Source: Myxococcus dinghuensis (GTDB taxonomy: Bacteria > Myxococcota > Myxococcia > Myxococcales > Myxococcaceae). Taken from it: a stretch of 64,000 bases of DNA. The stretch is taken from positions 50,305 through 114,304 of the forward strand of contig NZ_JAKCFB010000031.1 in NCBI RefSeq assembly GCF_024198235.1. The letters run 5' to 3'. How positions within the stretch are numbered: position 1 is the stretch's first letter; each line of letters starts with the position of its first letter. Below are positions 52,290 through 60,897 of this stretch, one piece after another. The position numbers were made by a program, and so were the translations under genes. The notes beneath the pieces are model-generated. The model searched no databases. It had not been told where the DNA came from and was given only the letters and a program-made list of their open reading frames with translations.

Positions 52290-53753
52290 ATGCCGACGCG
52301 TCCCAAGGCGAAGGTCCTCACGCATCCGGCCGTGGCTCGCAGGGCCCGCGCGAAGGAGCGCGGAGGGGCGGTACGCGGCGCGCCCGGGCGCGAGGCGGCT
52401 GGCACCGACACGTTGAAGCGCTGGTTGGACGACCGGGGCGTGAAGAACGTGAAGGTGGCCGCCATCGACGTGGATGGTGTCTGGCGCGGCAAGTACATCT
52501 CCGTGGACAAGTTCCTCAGCGCCGCCAAGGGGGGCCTGGGCTTCTGCGACGTCGTCTTCGGCTGGGACCTGGGCGACGAGCTGCTCGACAACACCCAGGT
52601 GACGGGGTGGCACACCGGCTATCCGGACGCGCACGCCACGGTGGACCTCGCCACCGGCCGGATGATTCCCTGGGAGCCGGACACCGCGGCCTTCCTGCTG
52701 GACTTCGTCAACGCGGACGGCTCGCCGTTCGAGGCGAGTCCCAGGCAACTGCTCCAGAAGGTCGCCGGCCGCGCGCGGGAGCTGGGCTACCTGCCGCGCT
52801 TCGGCGCGGAGTACGAGTTCTTCATCTTCAAGGAGCAGCCGCACTCCCTGAAGGAGAAGGGCTTCCACGACCTCACCCCGCTGACGCCGGGCATGTTCGG
52901 CTACTCGTGGCTGCGCACGTCGCTCAACGCGCCGCTGGTGCACGCGCTCATCGACGGGTGCAACGGCTTCGGCCTGGACATCGAGGGCTTCCACACGGAG
53001 ACGGGCCCGGGCGTGTTCGAGGCCGCCATCCGCTACGACGACGTGGAGCGCGCGGCGGACAAGGCGGCGCTGTTCAAGACGGTGGTGAAGGAGATCTGCG
53101 CGCGCCACGGCCTCACCGCGTGCTTCATGGCGAAGGTGAACGCCCGGCTGCCGGGGTGCTCCGGCCACGTGCACCAGTCCCTGTGGGACCTGAAGGGCGA
53201 GCACAACCTCTTCCACGAGGAGGGCGCTCCCCACGGGATGAGCCAGTTGATGCGCCACTACATCGGCGGGCAACTGGAGCTGATGCCGGAGCTCACCGCG
53301 CTCTACTGGCCCACCATCAACAGCTACAAGCGCAGCGTGGAGAACACCTGGGCGCCCACCACCGCGACCTGGGGGCTGGAGAACCGCACCTGCGCGGTGC
53401 GTGTCATCGGTGAGAACGCCAAGGCGATGCGCATCGAGTACCGCCAGCTGGGCGCGGACATGAACGCGTACATCGGCATGGCGGCGAGCCTCGCCGCGGG
53501 GCTGTGGGGCATCGAGAACGAGGTGGAGCCGCCGCAGGCGTGCAACGCCAACGCGTACGCCAACCGGGACGCGGCGCCATTGCCCCGCAACCTCAAGGAG
53601 GCCGTGGCGCTGCTCAAGGACAGCGAGCGCGCCCGCGCGCTCCTGGGAGACGGCTTCGTGGACCACTTCGTGCGCACGCGCGAGTGGGAGGTGCGCCAGT
53701 ACGAGCGCGCCGTCACCAACTGGGAGCTGGAGCGCTACCTGGAGCTCATCTGA
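52290..53753 (+). CDS. Glutamine synthetase family ligase (GlnA-like)
   Basis: 487 residues, preceded by GGAAGGAAGG. A basic N-terminal ~35 residues is not part of the usual fold. The beta-grasp part follows ('VKVAAIDVDGVWRGKYISVD'), then the catalytic domain with 'RFGAEYEFFIFKEQ', 'HTETGPGVFEAAIRYDD', 'PGCSGHVHQSLWD' and 'WGLENRTCAVRVIGEN'. The sequence belongs to the gamma-glutamyl-amine ligase side of the family (PuuA, GlnA3/4-like) rather than true glutamine synthetase, judging by the missing adenylylation region. It would attach glutamate to an amine at the cost of ATP. Confidence 0.87.
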   Translation: MPTRPKAKVLTHPAVARRARAKERGGAVRGAPGREAAGTDTLKRWLDDRGVKNVKVAAIDVDGVWRGKYISVDKFLSAAKGGLGFCDVVFGWDLGDELLDNTQVTGWHTGYPDAHATVDLATGRMIPWEPDTAAFLLDFVNADGSPFEASPRQLLQKVAGRARELGYLPRFGAEYEFFIFKEQPHSLKEKGFHDLTPLTPGMFGYSWLRTSLNAPLVHALIDGCNGFGLDIEGFHTETGPGVFEAAIRYDDVERAADKAALFKTVVKEICARHGLTACFMAKVNARLPGCSGHVHQSLWDLKGEHNLFHEEGAPHGMSQLMRHYIGGQLELMPELTALYWPTINSYKRSVENTWAPTTATWGLENRTCAVRVIGENAKAMRIEYRQLGADMNAYIGMAASLAAGLWGIENEVEPPQACNANAYANRDAAPLPRNLKEAVALLKDSERARALLGDGFVDHFVRTREWEVRQYERAVTNWELERYLELI

Positions 53754-53778
53754 GGAGCCCCGAGCGAGGAGAATCGCG

Positions 53779-54963
53779 ATGAAGCCGTTCGACATCCCCA
53801 CCGAACCCCGCGTCACCGAGATGGCGTGGCCCACCCGCATCGTCTTCGGCGCGGGGGCGCTCCAACGCCTGCCCGCCCAGGCACAGCGGCTGAAGATGAA
53901 GCGCCCGCTGCTCGTCACGGACGCGGGCGTGGTGAAGGCGGGCCTGGCCGCGCGCGTGCTGGAGGTCGTGAAGGCCGCGGGCCTGTCGAGCGCCGTCTTC
54001 GACCGCGTGGAGCCCAACCCCACGGAGAAGGACGTCTTCGCGGGGCTGGAGGCCTACCGGAGCCACGACTGTGACGGCATCATCGCGCTGGGCGGTGGCA
54101 GCGCGCTGGACGCGGGCAAGCTGGTGCAACTGCTCACGACCCACGAGCCGCCCCTGAGCCGCTATGACGACGCGAAGGGCGGGGACCAGTACGTCCGCGA
54201 CGACCTGCCGCCGCTCATCGCCATCCCGACCACCGCGGGCACGGGCTCGGAGGTGGGCCGCTCGGGCGTGGTGACGCTGGCGGACACCGGCCGCAAGACG
54301 GTCATCTTCAGTCCGCACCTGCTGCCGCGCGCAGCCATCGTGGACCCGGAGCTGACGCTGGGCCTGCCGCCGGGGGTCACCGCGGCCACCGGCATGGACG
54401 CCTTCACGCATTGCCTGGAGGCGTACGTGGCCAGCGGCTTCCACCCGCTCGCGGACGCGGTGGCCATCGACGGCATCCACCGCGTGGGGCGCTCGCTGGT
54501 GACGGCCGTGCTCGAGGGCTCGGACCTGGCGGCGCGCACGGACATGATGGTCGCGGCGATGCAGGGCGCCATGGCCTTCCAGAAGGGGCTGGGGGCCTGC
54601 CACGCGCTGGCGCACGCGCTCACGCCCATCTCCGGCGTACACCATGGGCTCGCCAACGCCGTGGTGCTGCCGGTGGTGATGGAGTTCAACCGGGGTGCGA
54701 GCACGGCGAGGCTGGCTCGCGTGGCGGTGGCCCTGGGGGATACCTCCAACGCCCGCGAGGAGGTGCTCGCGAGCAACGCCATCGACCGGGTGCGCAAGCT
54801 CAACGCCGCCATCGGCATCCCCGCGCGGCTGCGCGACGTGGGGGTGAAGGAGGAGGACCTGGCGCACATCGCGGACAAGGCCTTCCAGGACGCGTCCCAC
54901 CTGTGCAACCCGCGCAAGGTGACGGACGCGGACCTGCTGGCCATGGCCCGCGAGGCCTGGTGA
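53779..54963 (+). CDS. Iron-containing alcohol dehydrogenase
   Basis: 394 residues. The NAD-binding glycines are 'ALGGGSALDAGKL', the phosphate contact 'PTTAGTGSEVG', and the metal-binding stretch is 'MDAFTHCLEAYVASGFHPLA' and 'HALAHALTPISGVHHGLANA', with three His and an Asp expected from the family. Such enzymes interconvert alcohols and aldehydes. It starts 25 bases after the ligase gene. In this cluster it could act upstream or parallel to the aldehyde dehydrogenase. Confidence 0.92.
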   Translation: MKPFDIPTEPRVTEMAWPTRIVFGAGALQRLPAQAQRLKMKRPLLVTDAGVVKAGLAARVLEVVKAAGLSSAVFDRVEPNPTEKDVFAGLEAYRSHDCDGIIALGGGSALDAGKLVQLLTTHEPPLSRYDDAKGGDQYVRDDLPPLIAIPTTAGTGSEVGRSGVVTLADTGRKTVIFSPHLLPRAAIVDPELTLGLPPGVTAATGMDAFTHCLEAYVASGFHPLADAVAIDGIHRVGRSLVTAVLEGSDLAARTDMMVAAMQGAMAFQKGLGACHALAHALTPISGVHHGLANAVVLPVVMEFNRGASTARLARVAVALGDTSNAREEVLASNAIDRVRKLNAAIGIPARLRDVGVKEEDLAHIADKAFQDASHLCNPRKVTDADLLAMAREAW

Positions 54964-54977
54964 GGCCGTGACACGCG

Positions 54978-55002
54978 CCGGGGAGGCCAAGGGCTTCCCC
55001 GG
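54978..55002. terminator. Hairpin between convergent genes
   Basis: CCGGGGAGGCC-AAG-GGCTTCCCCGG folds into an 11-bp stem with a single G-T pair and a three-base loop. It is centred between the stops of the alcohol dehydrogenase (plus) and a lipoprotein gene (minus). It lacks a T-run on either side, so termination by this element alone is uncertain. Confidence 0.5.
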
Positions 55003-55014
55003 TGATGGGCGACG

Positions 55015-55575
55015 TCAGCTACCGTCCTCGGATGCGGCGGGCGGCTCGCCGGAGATGCCGCCGTCCTTGAGCACCGGGACGCCGATGTCCTGGGTCGCGA
55101 TGCCGCCGCCCTCGTCGTTCGCGCCGGCGGAGCCGTCCTCGGGGGTGAACTCGAGCGTCTCCACGAAGACGCGGCCAGGCAGGCGCAGGTCCATGGCGTT
55201 GATGCGCTCGTTGGCGCGCAGGTCGTAGAGCTGCTGCGCGACGGGGCCCGCCGGAATCCGGTCGTCGGAGAAGAAGATGTAGACCTTCACCTTCCCTTCC
55301 TGGACGGGGACGCGGAAGCTCGTGTGGGCGACGGGCTTGTCCGCGTCGCAGCGGATGGAGCGGTTCTCCCGCGTCAGCGTCAGTTGGCGGATGACGCCCT
55401 TCTCCGACACCGTGTAGAGCATGCAGTACGGCAACTGGCCGTCCTGGGGAATCACCTCCATCGTCGCCGGGCCCGTCTTCCGGATCTTCGCGCGTGTGGG
55501 CCGGTCGTCCTTGCGTCCTTCGTGACAGCCCGAGCCCAACACCACCATTGCCAACAGCCAGCTCCAGCGCTTCAT
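55015..55575 (-). CDS. Hypothetical lipoprotein
   Basis: The ATG at 55575 gives 186 residues with lipoprotein signal 'WSWLLAMVVLGSGC' (Cys17). The mature part contains beta-like stretches 'PYCMLYTVSEKGVIRQLTLT' and 'VPVQEGKVKVYIFFSDDRIP', then 'MDLRLPGRVFVETLEFTPED', and an Asp/Gly/Glu-rich end. I recognise no family. A longer open frame to 55728 is not supported by codon pattern or a ribosome-binding site. Confidence 0.75.
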   Translation of the reverse strand: MKRWSWLLAMVVLGSGCHEGRKDDRPTRAKIRKTGPATMEVIPQDGQLPYCMLYTVSEKGVIRQLTLTRENRSIRCDADKPVAHTSFRVPVQEGKVKVYIFFSDDRIPAGPVAQQLYDLRANERINAMDLRLPGRVFVETLEFTPEDGSAGANDEGGGIATQDIGVPVLKDGGISGEPPAASEDGS

Positions 55576-56092
55576 GTGTCCCTCCGGGGGCCTGGAAGAA
55601 CCACCGTTCGCACGCCCCAGCCTAGCGCGGCCGCTCGTACCCCGGGGAGAGCGCGGTGTCCCGTTCTCCGACGCCTGTGTCGCGCAACGATTGCCAGTAC
55701 ACATCCCCGCCGGGCGGGGGGCGCTCACGCACGCCCGGTCTGTCTTTCAGGAGGCATGGGGGGCGGTCCCCGCGGCCGACCGTCGATGCGGTCGCCGTGC
55801 GAGCAGGCGTGGGCCAGCAGCCCCTCTCCCCATGGCGCGCCCACGAAGGAGCCGCTGACGGACGTGCCTCCTCACGCCAACCTGGCGGTCCCCCGGGCGT
55901 GACAGCGGGTGGGGCAGGTGGCGTCGGACGTGGACCCGCCGTCGTCGTCGCGCTGCTGTCCGGGCCCGGAGACCACCGCGGGTTGGGTCGCGCGGCGCCG
56001 CTCGCCCCGCGCCGCGCGGACGGCGTGGTCGACTGCGTGTTCGCTGCCCTGCGCCCCCCGGTGCCTCCGGGGAGCGTGGGCCGCGCGGACGT
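55576..56092. other. 517-bp region without a supported gene
   Basis: Several overlapping open frames exist on both strands, as expected from GC-rich DNA, but none has consistent codon use or homology. An ATG at 55756 follows AGGAGG by a single base, which is too close for initiation, and the 48-codon product is low complexity. A promoter for the minus-strand lipoprotein gene at 55575 is expected near 55600-55650 but I see no clear match. Confidence 0.5.
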
Positions 56093-56761
56093 TCAAGGCA
56101 GGTTGGTGTTCACGCCGGGGCAGATGCCCGGCTTCATCTCGTCCGCGGTTTGGTGGACCTCCTTGTTGAGCTGCTTCTGGTGCTTGGGGTCCTGCGCCGT
56201 GTAGACGATGACGACGCCCTCGGGCGTGTCCTTGATGTGGGCGCTGGAGGGCATGGTGGGCGCGCCCGCGAGGCCACCGCCGCCACGGCCGCTCGTGTCG
56301 TCCCCGAGCTGTTCCTCGAGCGGACTGTCGCCCAGGTCCTCGCGCGCGGCCTCCTCGATGGGGGGCTCGTTCTGGACGCGCTGGGTGCTCGCCGCCTGCT
56401 GGTTGAGCATCCTCCGGCTGCGCTGCTGCAGGTCCGCGACCTGGGATTCGTCCGCGGTGCTGATGATGAGCGCCACGCCCTCGGGCACATCCTGCGCCCG
56501 GGCCTGGGCCCCGGGCACCTTCATGGGACAGTCCACGTCCGCCACGCTCTCCGCGTGGCCCTTCTTGTGTGGGGGCTCGACCTCCTTCCCGGATTGCTCG
56601 GGCTTGGAGGACTCGGCGCTGGTGGATACCGGCTCGCTGGTGCCTTGTGGCTGGTTGTTGACCGTCGCGTTCTCTGGCTGGGTGCCGCGCTTGGCGCAGC
56701 CGACGCCCATGCAGAGCGCGGCGGAGATGGCGAGAATCGACGGAAGCCTGAACAGTCGCAT
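56093..56761 (-). CDS. Hypothetical lipoprotein with two similar segments
   Basis: 222 residues with lipoprotein signal 'LAISAALCMGVGC' (Cys22). After a disordered Ser/Glu/Lys part, two related blocks occur: 'DVPEGVALIISTADESQVAD' and 'DTPEGVVIVYTAQDPKHQKQ', each followed by a helix rich in Gln/Lys. The duplication of the P-E-G-V-x-x-x-x-x-T-A pattern suggests an internal repeat. The ferritin-like or metal-binding role sometimes seen in such lipoproteins cannot be claimed. Function unknown. Confidence 0.75.
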   Translation of the reverse strand: MRLFRLPSILAISAALCMGVGCAKRGTQPENATVNNQPQGTSEPVSTSAESSKPEQSGKEVEPPHKKGHAESVADVDCPMKVPGAQARAQDVPEGVALIISTADESQVADLQQRSRRMLNQQAASTQRVQNEPPIEEAAREDLGDSPLEEQLGDDTSGRGGGGLAGAPTMPSSAHIKDTPEGVVIVYTAQDPKHQKQLNKEVHQTADEMKPGICPGVNTNLP

Positions 56762-57009
56762 GTGAGGTCCCCCTTGGGCGTGTGCCCTTCGCGCGGAAGG
56801 TGGGCAGGGGACTGGGGCGCTGACAACGCGCTCGCGTCCGGCGTCGGGCCTGGCAGCCCCGCCCCGCTGGCGGTCGGTTCTATCGAGCGGGCGACGTCGC
56901 ACCAGGCTCCCCGTTCATTGAGCAACAGGCATTGGCCGGAAGTGGTCTCGCAAGCCGGGCCATCTCCGTCAGCATCCGGGAACGAGAGCTGACGGGGGAG
57001 GGTGTGTCC

Positions 57010-57744
57010 ATGCGAAGGCTGGCGGTGCTCGACCTGGATGGGACGCTGACGCCAGACGTTCTCGGGGCGCTGTTGATGCGCGAGCTGGTGGCGCGGGGTG
57101 TCTGTGATGTCGTCCATGGGCAGCACATGCTGGAGTTGTTGCTGAGCCATCGCGCGGGGCAGCCGGAGGCCGCGAGCACCGCGGCCCACGTCTATCAATC
57201 GTTCGGGCGCGCCGTGGAGGGCGTGGCCGTCTCCGCGGTCGAGCGTGTCGCGGAGGCCGTCTGGGCCCGGGCCCGGGGGCGGCTGTTCGCCTTCGTGAAG
57301 CCCCTGGTCCGGGAGCTGGAGCGCTCGGGTTTCCTCGTGGCCCTCGTGTCGGGCAGCCCCATGGAGGTGGTGCACCTGGCGGCGTCGGAGCTGGGCGTGG
57401 ACATCTGTCGGGGCGCGGTGCTCGAGATTCGCCGCAATCGCTACACGGGACGTGTCCTGGAGGCGCCCGGGCTCGAGGGCGCCCGGCGGCGCATCCTCCA
57501 GGACCTGGCGGAGCTCCACCAGGTCAGCCTGCCGGAATCGCTCGCCATGGGCTGCGCCGTGGAGGACGCGGAGCTGTTCGAGCAGGTGGGGATCCCCATC
57601 GCCTTCGAGCCCGTGGAGGTCCTCGCCCAGCTCGCCATGCGGCACGGTTGGACCGTCGTCCACCGCCAGGACGTCCTTCAGGTCCTGACCGGGCTCAAGG
57701 TCTGCGCTGCCCAACGCGTCAACGTCATCCGCTTCGAGTCGTGA
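57010..57744 (+). CDS. HAD-superfamily hydrolase (phosphoserine-phosphatase-like)
   Basis: The ATG at 57010 follows GGGGGAGG at good spacing and gives 244 residues. Motif I is 'RRLAVLDLDGTLTPD' with Asp8 as nucleophile and Asp10. Motif II is 'VALVSGSPMEVVHL', and a long cap helix lies between them. The end 'AMGCAVEDAELFEQVGIPIA' corresponds to motif IV, but there Glu-Asp replaces the usual Gly-Asp-x-x-x-D. This is the HAD-IB layout (phosphoserine phosphatase, SerB-like). The altered motif IV makes activity less certain. Confidence 0.82.
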   Translation: MRRLAVLDLDGTLTPDVLGALLMRELVARGVCDVVHGQHMLELLLSHRAGQPEAASTAAHVYQSFGRAVEGVAVSAVERVAEAVWARARGRLFAFVKPLVRELERSGFLVALVSGSPMEVVHLAASELGVDICRGAVLEIRRNRYTGRVLEAPGLEGARRRILQDLAELHQVSLPESLAMGCAVEDAELFEQVGIPIAFEPVEVLAQLAMRHGWTVVHRQDVLQVLTGLKVCAAQRVNVIRFES

Positions 57745-57816
57745 GAGGCATTGGTTGCCGGGGAGCCGACGTGTCTGGTCAGACCGCCAGGCTTCACCCC
57801 AACCAAGGAACCGTGG

Positions 57817-58041
57817 ATGTTCAGGTGGACGGGAATCATGGCCGCCGCGTTGTCCTTCGTGGTCCTGGCGGCGTGTGGAGCGGACTCAGTCAATCCCTCT
57901 CGACCGGAGCCGACGACCTGTCCCGAGGACTGTCAGTACGGCGGTTACTGTGGTGACGGCGTCTGCTCGGGGCCGGAGACCTCCTCCAATTGCAGCCGGG
58001 ACTGCACCGGAGGCGGGGGCTGCTTCACGTCGGAGCCGTAG
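57817..58041 (+). CDS. Small secreted Cys-rich lipoprotein
   Basis: 74 residues from the ATG at 57817. The signal 'GIMAAALSFVVLAAC' ends in a lipobox. The mature part 'CPEDCQYGGYCGDGVCSGPE' then TSSNCSRDC has the C-G-D-G-x-C-x-x-x-E-T-x-x-x-C-x-x-D-C pattern that recurs in secreted myxobacterial proteins and looks like a calcium-loop or disulfide motif. An earlier ATG at 57751 is possible but would bury the signal. Function unknown. Confidence 0.7.
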   Translation: MFRWTGIMAAALSFVVLAACGADSVNPSRPEPTTCPEDCQYGGYCGDGVCSGPETSSNCSRDCTGGGGCFTSEP

Positions 58042-58089
58042 GGTCCTTTCGGGGACCTCCTCGTCCGGGGATGTCCGTGCAAGCGGCGA

Positions 58090-58121
58090 CCGGCCCGAGG
58101 CTTCAGCGCGCCTCGGGCCGG
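58090..58121 (-). terminator. Perfect 11-bp inverted repeat at end of glycosyltransferase gene
   Basis: CCGGCCCGAGG and CCTCGGGCCGG flank a 10-base loop that contains the stop codon of the minus-strand gene. The stem is entirely GC and would be very stable. There is no T-run. It may terminate transcription from the carD-glycosyltransferase run or block exonucleases. Confidence 0.5.
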
Positions 58122-59950
58122 ACGTAGACGACCACCTGCGGCGTCTCGTCCAGGTACAGGCCCATGGTCGGCGTGCGCGTGCCGAAGGCCTGCCACGTGA
58201 GGAACTCGTGCTCGCGGAACTCCTGGTGGTACTGGTACGCGACGATGTCCGCCTCGGCGGGGCTGCCCACCGCGCGCAGGTCCTCTCGCAGCATGCCGTT
58301 GCGCTGGTAGTCGCGGAACGAGCCGCCGTGGACCTCGTGGAGGAACAGCCGCGCGCCGGGTTTGGCGTGCTCGTTGATCCACGGCAGCACGCCGGTGACG
58401 TGGCTGGACCAGAACTGACGCTGCATGCCCAGCGTCGCGGCGCCCGCGGCGCCACCCGCCAGCTCCGAGTAGGCCGCCGTGCCGTAGGGGAAGACGTGCG
58501 CCGAGTAGACCAGCGCCGGCGCGAGGAGCACCGCGAACACGGGCGCCGCCACCGCGGGCCACGGCAGTGCGGTCCACCGCGTCTCGAGCCGCTCCCACAG
58601 CGCGGCGCAGCCCCGGACCACGGCTTCCCCCGCGAGCAGGCCGAGGAACACCATGGAGGGGAACCAGTGCTTCACGCCGCCGAAGTGCGGCACCTGCGGG
58701 TGGCTGATGATGAGGATGGAGGTGACCGCGTTCACCCCCACCAGCGCCTCCGCCAGCGTCACCGGCCGCGTCACCCAGCCGCGCGTGCGCTCGAACTGGC
58801 TCAGCGCGACCCGCGCGCCCAGGGCGAGGATGCCCGTCACCATGGGCGCGAAGAGGCTGGTGGGCACGGTGAGCGCCGTCTTCACCAGCACGTAGGTCAG
58901 CGGGAAGGGCGGCTCACGCAGCAGCGTCCCCAGGTAGAACCAGGCGTAGTGGTTGTGCTTCGCGTGGAAGGCCAGGTACCAGGCCGTGCGGTCCACGGGG
59001 TGGTGCCAGAGATAGGGCCAGTGCAGATAGAAGAGGACGGGGCCGAGCACCGCCATGGCGGCGATGGGCACCAGCGCCCGCGTCACCGGCGCGCTCACCT
59101 GCTCGGCGCCCTTGAGCAGCCACGTCCCGCCCGCCGCCAGGCCCACGAACAGCAGCGTGTGCGGACTGAGCAGCAGGAACCCACGCTGGAAGCCGTCCGC
59201 GCCGCCGAGCGACAGCACCAGCAGCCCGTAGAACACGGCCACCGCGGCGAACAGGCCCACGAAGCGCAGGAGCCACGCGCGGGCCTCGGCGCTCGCCTCG
59301 CTCGCCGTCCACGCGCGCCACAGCGCGAAGGGCGTCAGCACGAAGGGCAGGAACAGGGCGTTGTGCTTGGTGGCCAGCGCCAGCCCGAAGGCCACGCCGC
59401 ACCACAGGCCCCACTTCACGTCCTCCAGCGCGCGCCAGAAGCAGTACACGACCAGCAGCCAGAACGCCGCCACCGGCACGTCGAAGCACGCCAGCTCCGA
59501 GTTGAAGTACTGGCGCGGCACCAGCATGAACGCGAGCGCGGCGAACAGGCCCGCGGTTCGCCCGTACAGCGCGCTGCCGAACAGGAAGCTCAGCGCGGGC
59601 ACCAACGCGGCCAGGGCGAAGGCCGGCAGCCGGAACGCCGTGGCCGAGCGCATCCAACCCAGCGTGTCGTGGAAGAGCAGGTGGCTCAGCCCGAACAACG
59701 TCTTCATCAGCGCCGGGTGCTCGTGGTTGTAGTCCCACCCGCGCACGATGGCCGCGTCCGTCAGCGCCCGCGCGGGCGCATGGAAGAGCTGACGGAACCA
59801 GCCCGCATAGCCCTCCGCCGCCGCGAAGTAGACGCTCTCGTCGCGGGTGAAGCCGACCGCGGACTCCGTCAGCCACAGCGCGAGGAAGGCCAGCAGCCAC
59901 AGGCCCAAGGCCGTCCAGCGCTCGTCCCGCGTGGGTGCCCTGCCCGTCAT
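58103..59950 (-). CDS. GT39-type (ArnT/PMT-like) membrane glycosyltransferase
   Basis: The ATG at 59950 overlaps the previous stop by four bases (ATGA); 615 residues. Early 'ESAVGFTRDESVYFAAAEGY' contains the D-E pair in the first periplasmic loop required in dolichyl-/undecaprenyl-phosphate-sugar transferases, and 'WDYNHEHPALMKTLFGLSHL' follows. About 11 membrane segments precede a C-terminal soluble domain ('WSSHVTGVLPWINEHAKPGA'). Such enzymes add a sugar to lipid A or protein from a lipid carrier. It is the last gene of the minus-strand run beginning at carD. Confidence 0.87.
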   Translation of the reverse strand: MTGRAPTRDERWTALGLWLLAFLALWLTESAVGFTRDESVYFAAAEGYAGWFRQLFHAPARALTDAAIVRGWDYNHEHPALMKTLFGLSHLLFHDTLGWMRSATAFRLPAFALAALVPALSFLFGSALYGRTAGLFAALAFMLVPRQYFNSELACFDVPVAAFWLLVVYCFWRALEDVKWGLWCGVAFGLALATKHNALFLPFVLTPFALWRAWTASEASAEARAWLLRFVGLFAAVAVFYGLLVLSLGGADGFQRGFLLLSPHTLLFVGLAAGGTWLLKGAEQVSAPVTRALVPIAAMAVLGPVLFYLHWPYLWHHPVDRTAWYLAFHAKHNHYAWFYLGTLLREPPFPLTYVLVKTALTVPTSLFAPMVTGILALGARVALSQFERTRGWVTRPVTLAEALVGVNAVTSILIISHPQVPHFGGVKHWFPSMVFLGLLAGEAVVRGCAALWERLETRWTALPWPAVAAPVFAVLLAPALVYSAHVFPYGTAAYSELAGGAAGAATLGMQRQFWSSHVTGVLPWINEHAKPGARLFLHEVHGGSFRDYQRNGMLREDLRAVGSPAEADIVAYQYHQEFREHEFLTWQAFGTRTPTMGLYLDETPQVVVYVRPEAR

Positions 59951-60897
59951 CGCCTCGTCCCCACCGCTGGCTCCAGCGCCAGCACGTCCAGGCACACCTG
60001 CCGCCGGTCCGGGTTCTCCGAGCGCACCCAGACCTTCACCGTCCGCGGCGGGCCCTCCGGCAGCCGCACCTGCGCGGACTGCACGCCCTCGCGGCCGGGA
60101 GCAATCGCCACCTCGAGCAGGTTGTCGCCCGTGGCCGCGTCGTCCACGCCCAGGTAGGCCGTCGTCAGCCGCGCCTCCTTCATGTGCGCGAACTCGAAGA
60201 TGATGCCGCCCTCCAGGCGCAGGTCCACGCCGCCGGGCACGCCGTCCAGCTCCGTCACCAACCGCTGGGCGCCGCCGGGGGCGTGCATCCAGAGGCAGCG
60301 GCGCGGCTCGTAGAAGATCTCGTGCCACTCCGGCGCCACGTACAGGTGCGGCGGGCCGGGGCAGCGGTGCGCCTTGCCGTCGAAGCGGCAGGCCTGACGC
60401 GCACCACCGGGCTCCTCCAGGTACACGCGCGCCCTGTCGACGGACTCCGTGGCGACGAAGCGGCGCGGCCGGTAGCGCCCGTTCTCGTAGAGCGCCAGCG
60501 TCAGCGTGCCCGCGTGGCGCGTCTCGCCCAGGGCGCGGCGCTCGGGGAGGAAGTCCTTCAGGAAGGCGGCCTCGTCGGAGCGGGGCAGCTCCGGCTGGCC
60601 CAGCACCCAGACGCGCGGGTGCGCGGACAGGTCGTCGTGGTCCGAGCCCAGGTAGCCGTACACCGGCAGCTCCGGCGGGACGAACAGGCGGGCGCGCTCC
60701 GTCCACCAGGGGAACAGGAGCACCGCGTCACCCGGGCGCCCCTCCGCCCTCAGTTGCTCCACCAGCGCGCGGTAGTCCGCCTCGGCCGGCATGCGCGAGG
60801 GCTGGCGCAGGTGGAACAGCAGGCACAGGAGCGCGACCAGCAGCAGGCCCCCCAGCTCCAGGAGGGGCAGCGCGCGCGTGAGGCTAGGACTTCGCAA
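59947..60897 (-). CDS. Hypothetical membrane-anchored protein paired with glycosyltransferase
   Basis: I chose a TTG at 60897 (316 residues), overlapping carG by 14 bases; a GTG at 60951 would give 334 residues and a 68-base overlap. Near the start is an anchor 'LPLLELGGLLLVALLCLLFH'. The rest appears extracytoplasmic: 'YRALVEQLRAEGRPGDAVLL', 'PELPVYGYLGSDHDDLSAHP' (similar to the soluble end of GT39 enzymes), and a late beta domain 'GIIFEFAHMKEARLTTAYLG'. It may assist the following glycosyltransferase. Not a family I can name. Confidence 0.75.
   Translation of the reverse strand: MRSPSLTRALPLLELGGLLLVALLCLLFHLRQPSRMPAEADYRALVEQLRAEGRPGDAVLLFPWWTERARLFVPPELPVYGYLGSDHDDLSAHPRVWVLGQPELPRSDEAAFLKDFLPERRALGETRHAGTLTLALYENGRYRPRRFVATESVDRARVYLEEPGGARQACRFDGKAHRCPGPPHLYVAPEWHEIFYEPRRCLWMHAPGGAQRLVTELDGVPGGVDLRLEGGIIFEFAHMKEARLTTAYLGVDDAATGDNLLEVAIAPGREGVQSAQVRLPEGPPRTVKVWVRSENPDRRQVCLDVLALEPAVGTRR

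Noticed and set aside
55756..55902. 48-codon plus-strand frame behind AGGAGG
   Set aside because: Only one base separates the ribosome-binding-like sequence from ATG and the product is low complexity.
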